Below, one piece after another: positions 3,501 to 5,892 of a stretch of 5,892 bases of DNA (position 1 is the stretch's first letter; each line of letters begins with the position of its first letter). The notes under the pieces were generated by a model that did no database searches, had not been told where the DNA came from, and worked only from the letters and a program-made list of their open reading frames with translations. A program made the position numbers and the translations under genes. The DNA comes from Synechococcaceae cyanobacterium RL_1_2 (GTDB lineage: Bacteria; Cyanobacteriota; Cyanobacteriia; Cyanobacteriales; JAAUPO01): the NCBI GenBank assembly GCA_012033095.1, contig JAAUPO010000173.1:1-5892 (forward strand), read 5' to 3'.

Positions 3501-5892
3501 CCCCCTAGTGTTTCTCCATCGATATCCGTTCCGTCATCTAATCCTAGCTCCCCCGCCCCTGAGGTTTGCTCGATCGCGTTAATCCCCTCTTCTAAATCCA
3601 ATCCAATCTCAGCCGCTAGATCATCCCCAGCTTCATCCCCTCCTACCTGAAAAGATTCATCATCATCATCACCAAAATTAAAGCCATCTAAACCCGAAAT
3701 ATCATCTTGAGCAAAATCAAAGCCTTTCTCTTGGGATTCCTCCCCTAGATCATCAAAAGTAAGATCTAACCCCTCTAGGTCAAGATCTTCCCCGGCTGAT
3801 ATGGAATCAGAGGTATCCATGGCATCACCCAAAGCATTTCCCCTTGATAGATCTAGATCCTCTAGATCCATGATCTGCGGCCCTAAATCTAAGTCCTCGG
3901 ACTTTTCCCCAGAGAGTAATAGTCCCTCTTCTGCTGTGGGGGTTAAAGGCTGAGGCTCTTCAATGGTTTCTCCTACCCGCTCCTCTGCTGTTTGAGCACC
4001 ATCTATATCAAACCGATCAACAACATTATCAACAACAAAATCTAGTTCCCCATCCCCCAAATCCAAATTATCAACATTATCAACCTCAGTTTCTTCCGAG
4101 GCTAACTTTGGGGCCGTCCCCAACTCAAAAGATAACTCACTTAGATCTTCGCCATCCCCTAGGCTATCGAGATTAAAATCTAGGTCATCATCCTGTTCCG
4201 TTGCCATAGCTAGGTCTGCAGAATCGATGGAATCTTCCCCAAAATTAAAATTAAGGCCATCGAAATCATCAATCTCATTTTCCCCAAGGGAATCTTTATC
4301 ATTGGCCCCTAATAATTCTTGGTCTAATTGAGGAGCATTGTCATCAAAAGGGACTTCTTCTAACCCTAAATCCATCAGCTCTTGATCGTTAAAATCGTCG
4401 TCTGGGGCCATCCCTAGGGATTGATCCTCTGAAGTCTTTGGGGAGAATAGATCGGGTAAACCTTCCCTAGCAAAGTTATCTTCGTCGTCAGCTATTAACT
4501 CTAGATTTAAACCTCCAGATAGATCCTCATCTTCAAAATTCAGTTCGTCTAAACCATCAAAATTTTGTTCTAGGCTCAAGTCTTCATTCTTGACCCCATC
4601 TCCTGGGGCGATTAAGTCCTGATCAAGCCTGTCTTCAATGGCAGCTTCAGCGTCATTCCCATGGTCTAAATCGAATAGGTCTTCAGAGGAGATATCCCCT
4701 AGATCTTCCATGGCCATCTCATCCCCATCCATGGACTCATCCCCTAAACCAGAGGAAAAATCGTCTAAACTAAACTCATTTTCTGGGAATAATTCATCCT
4801 CTGCGGCCCTAAGCCCTGCTAAACCAAAAGTCTCTGATTCTCCAAAATTAAGATCGCGATCGCTTAGATCCGCCTCCCCATCTCCCAGCACAAATTGATC
4901 AAACGGATCGGCTGTGGAATCCATGGCATCCAGATCTTCTAGATCTTCGAAATCATCATTGAGGGATTCTGGATTTACTCCTAACCCAAAGGGATCCCCT
5001 TCCTCTTCTTCCATGGGTCTAGTGGGAATTGACCCTTCAGACAGAAAAATATCATTATCGATGGGATTTGCTGAATTTGCCGCTTCTAAATCTTCTGAGG
5101 TCAATGCCTCCGCGATCGCATCTTGTTCCCAGGACTCCATTTGTGCTGGGGTCGCTTCAGACCAGGAACTAGATTCCGATTCCTCCTCCCCAGGAGAAAG
5201 ATCACTAAAACCACTAATCTCTTCCTCTATGCTCAATTCCTCTTCGTCGAATGGCCCGTCCGTTTCTCCCACCAAATCCACAACACCACCCAAAGGATCG
5301 TCCACGCGATCGATCTCCTCATCTAAGGACAGTTCCTCACTATAATCATCTTCCTCTTCTGCGTTCAAAATATCTATCACATCCAACATAGACACTGCCC
5401 CTTCAGAAGGTATGTCATCGGTTAAAAGATCAACCTCCTCTTCTCCAGAGTCATTTAGCAAAGAAGATGATACCTGGGGTTCTTCATTCCCTAAGGCTGG
5501 GGCTGCGTCCCCATCTAAGGACTCTTCTTCTACTGCTGATAACGGCTCCTGAGAATCTTCCTCTAAAACCGGATTACTAAAAAATGCAGCTTGTTGTCTA
5601 AATTGGGCAGTATTTTCTTCCTCTTCCTGGGACAAAGCTAAGATGCCACTATCGTCCTGCTCCCATTCCTCTTCATCAATGGTGTTGGTGGGGGCATTAT
5701 CGATAAAAACTTGGTCGTCAATTTCTTCAATTTTAGCTATAATCCCCTGTTCCTCTGAGAGGGGAGCTTTGCGTTCATTTAAGATGTTTTTTTTGCGACC
5801 GCGGGTGAGACCTGCTTCTAAATAAGATAAATCTTCGCTAATATCCTGACGAATGTTGTCCGCAGCAGAGGATGATGGATCTTCACTTTGTT
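3488..5892 (-). CDS. N-terminal-side segment of a giant acidic protein, 5' end beyond window edge
   Basis: The frame is open from the right edge (first full codon 5890) to TGA 3490-3488, giving 800 visible codons. TTG 5635 is the first start-like codon, but 85 in-frame codons precede it without a stop, so the real start lies outside the window. The first visible residues differ from the rest: SEDLSYLEAGLTRGRKKN and then NERKAPLSEEQG form the only basic cluster, suggesting that a more ordered region begins off the edge. After that the chain is almost continuously acidic, rich in Asp, Glu, Leu, Ser and Gly, with no membrane span. A degenerate motif of Leu or Phe, then Asp, Asn or Ser, then Phe in an acidic setting recurs (RDLNFGESE, ELNFEDED, LNFNFGED, LDFNLDS, LSFELG, FDFAQDD, FNFGDDDD). 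It ends LGGFPR only because of a shift at the G5 run; skipping one G gives LGDSLDDLGDLDD and continues. A soluble disordered scaffold is plausible; no function is assignable. Confidence 0.75.
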   Translation of the reverse strand, partial: QSEDPSSSAADNIRQDISEDLSYLEAGLTRGRKKNILNERKAPLSEEQGIIAKIEEIDDQVFIDNAPTNTIDEEEWEQDDSGILALSQEEEENTAQFRQQAAFFSNPVLEEDSQEPLSAVEEESLDGDAAPALGNEEPQVSSSLLNDSGEEEVDLLTDDIPSEGAVSMLDVIDILNAEEEDDYSEELSLDEEIDRVDDPLGGVVDLVGETDGPFDEEELSIEEEISGFSDLSPGEEESESSSWSEATPAQMESWEQDAIAEALTSEDLEAANSANPIDNDIFLSEGSIPTRPMEEEEGDPFGLGVNPESLNDDFEDLEDLDAMDSTADPFDQFVLGDGEADLSDRDLNFGESETFGLAGLRAAEDELFPENEFSLDDFSSGLGDESMDGDEMAMEDLGDISSEDLFDLDHGNDAEAAIEDRLDQDLIAPGDGVKNEDLSLEQNFDGLDELNFEDEDLSGGLNLELIADDEDNFAREGLPDLFSPKTSEDQSLGMAPDDDFNDQELMDLGLEEVPFDDNAPQLDQELLGANDKDSLGENEIDDFDGLNFNFGEDSIDSADLAMATEQDDDLDFNLDSLGDGEDLSELSFELGTAPKLASEETEVDNVDNLDLGDGELDFVVDNVVDRFDIDGAQTAEERVGETIEEPQPLTPTAEEGLLLSGEKSEDLDLGPQIMDLEDLDLSRGNALGDAMDTSDSISAGEDLDLEGLDLTFDDLGEESQEKGFDFAQDDISGLDGFNFGDDDDESFQVGGDEAGDDLAAEIGLDLEEGINAIEQTSGAGELGLDDGTDIDGETLGGFPR
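3501..3505 (-). other. G5 run, frameshift point 1 of the acidic gene
   Basis: The coding strand reads CTA GGG GGA TTC CCT AGA TGA. Removing one G gives CTA GGG GAT TCC CTA GAT GAT CTA, which continues the Asp-Leu pattern. The restored sequence (GDSLDD) parallels the one restored at the G6 run (GDSLFDD). Confidence 0.65.
4856..4863. repeat. HIP1 octamer
   Basis: Perfect GCGATCGC, second copy, within coding DNA (Asp-Arg-Asp codons on the minus strand). Confidence 0.8.
5112..5119. repeat. HIP1 octamer
   Basis: Perfect GCGATCGC, third copy, within coding DNA. Confidence 0.8.

Noticed and set aside
4638..5345. Two plus-strand Ser-rich open frames (4638-4898 and 4914-5345)
   Set aside because: Both are antisense shadows of the long acidic frame, with the same compositional artefact and no independent support.
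5633..5635. TTG as the start of the large acidic gene
   Set aside because: 85 in-frame codons precede it to the edge without a stop and there is no clear ribosome binding site; the true start is outside the window.
5643..5825. Plus-strand 60-codon open frame near the right edge
   Set aside because: The opposite strand is continuously open and acidic here and continues to the edge, which explains the frame.
1..5892. CRISPR array, tRNA or rRNA genes, insertion sequence
   Set aside because: I saw no regularly spaced direct repeats, no tRNA-like cloverleaf or rRNA motif, and no transposase frame or terminal inverted repeats on either strand.

Overview
The window looks like cyanobacterial chromosome. 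It carries three perfect copies of the octamer GCGATCGC (HIP1), which is massively over-represented in many cyanobacterial genomes, plus many near-copies (GCGATCG followed by A or G). Base composition is moderate. I cannot name the species. All supportable genes read on the minus strand, so gene order runs from the right edge to the left edge. I recognise none of the products as a named family.

Right and centre (1530-5892): about 4.36 kb encode one very long, extremely acidic, low-complexity protein rich in Asp, Glu, Leu, Ser and Gly. Its 5' end lies beyond the right edge. As given, the sequence breaks it into three open segments in three frames (5892-3488, 3399-2698, 2696-1530). All three have the same composition and the same short acidic/aromatic motifs. 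Skipping one G in the G5 run at 3501-3505 and one G in the G6 run at 2702-2707 joins them. A further locally compensating pair of indels lies between about 3444 and 3377. The restored product would have about 1,452 residues in the window. The breaks may be sequencing or assembly errors, real decay, or a slippage mechanism; the sequence alone cannot decide.

Small gene and control region (1362-1529): a Shine-Dalgarno-like AAAAGGAG abuts the stop of the acidic gene and precedes a possible 34-residue hydrophobic single-span membrane peptide (1515-1411). The same stretch holds a 16-bp perfect palindrome (1492-1507) and a plausible sigma-70-type promoter (-35 at 1472-1467, -10 at 1449-1444). It may therefore also, or instead, be the control region of the next gene.

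Left (1-1361): a soluble, probably helical 239-residue protein of unknown function (1361-642) is followed after an 85-base gap by a gene for an unknown protein with two C-terminal membrane spans, cut by the left edge (556-1).

How they work together is not readable from sequence. The shared strand and short gaps permit co-transcription, and the mix of a giant disordered acidic polypeptide, a possible membrane peptide, a soluble protein and a two-span membrane protein would fit a membrane-associated assembly. That is inference only.
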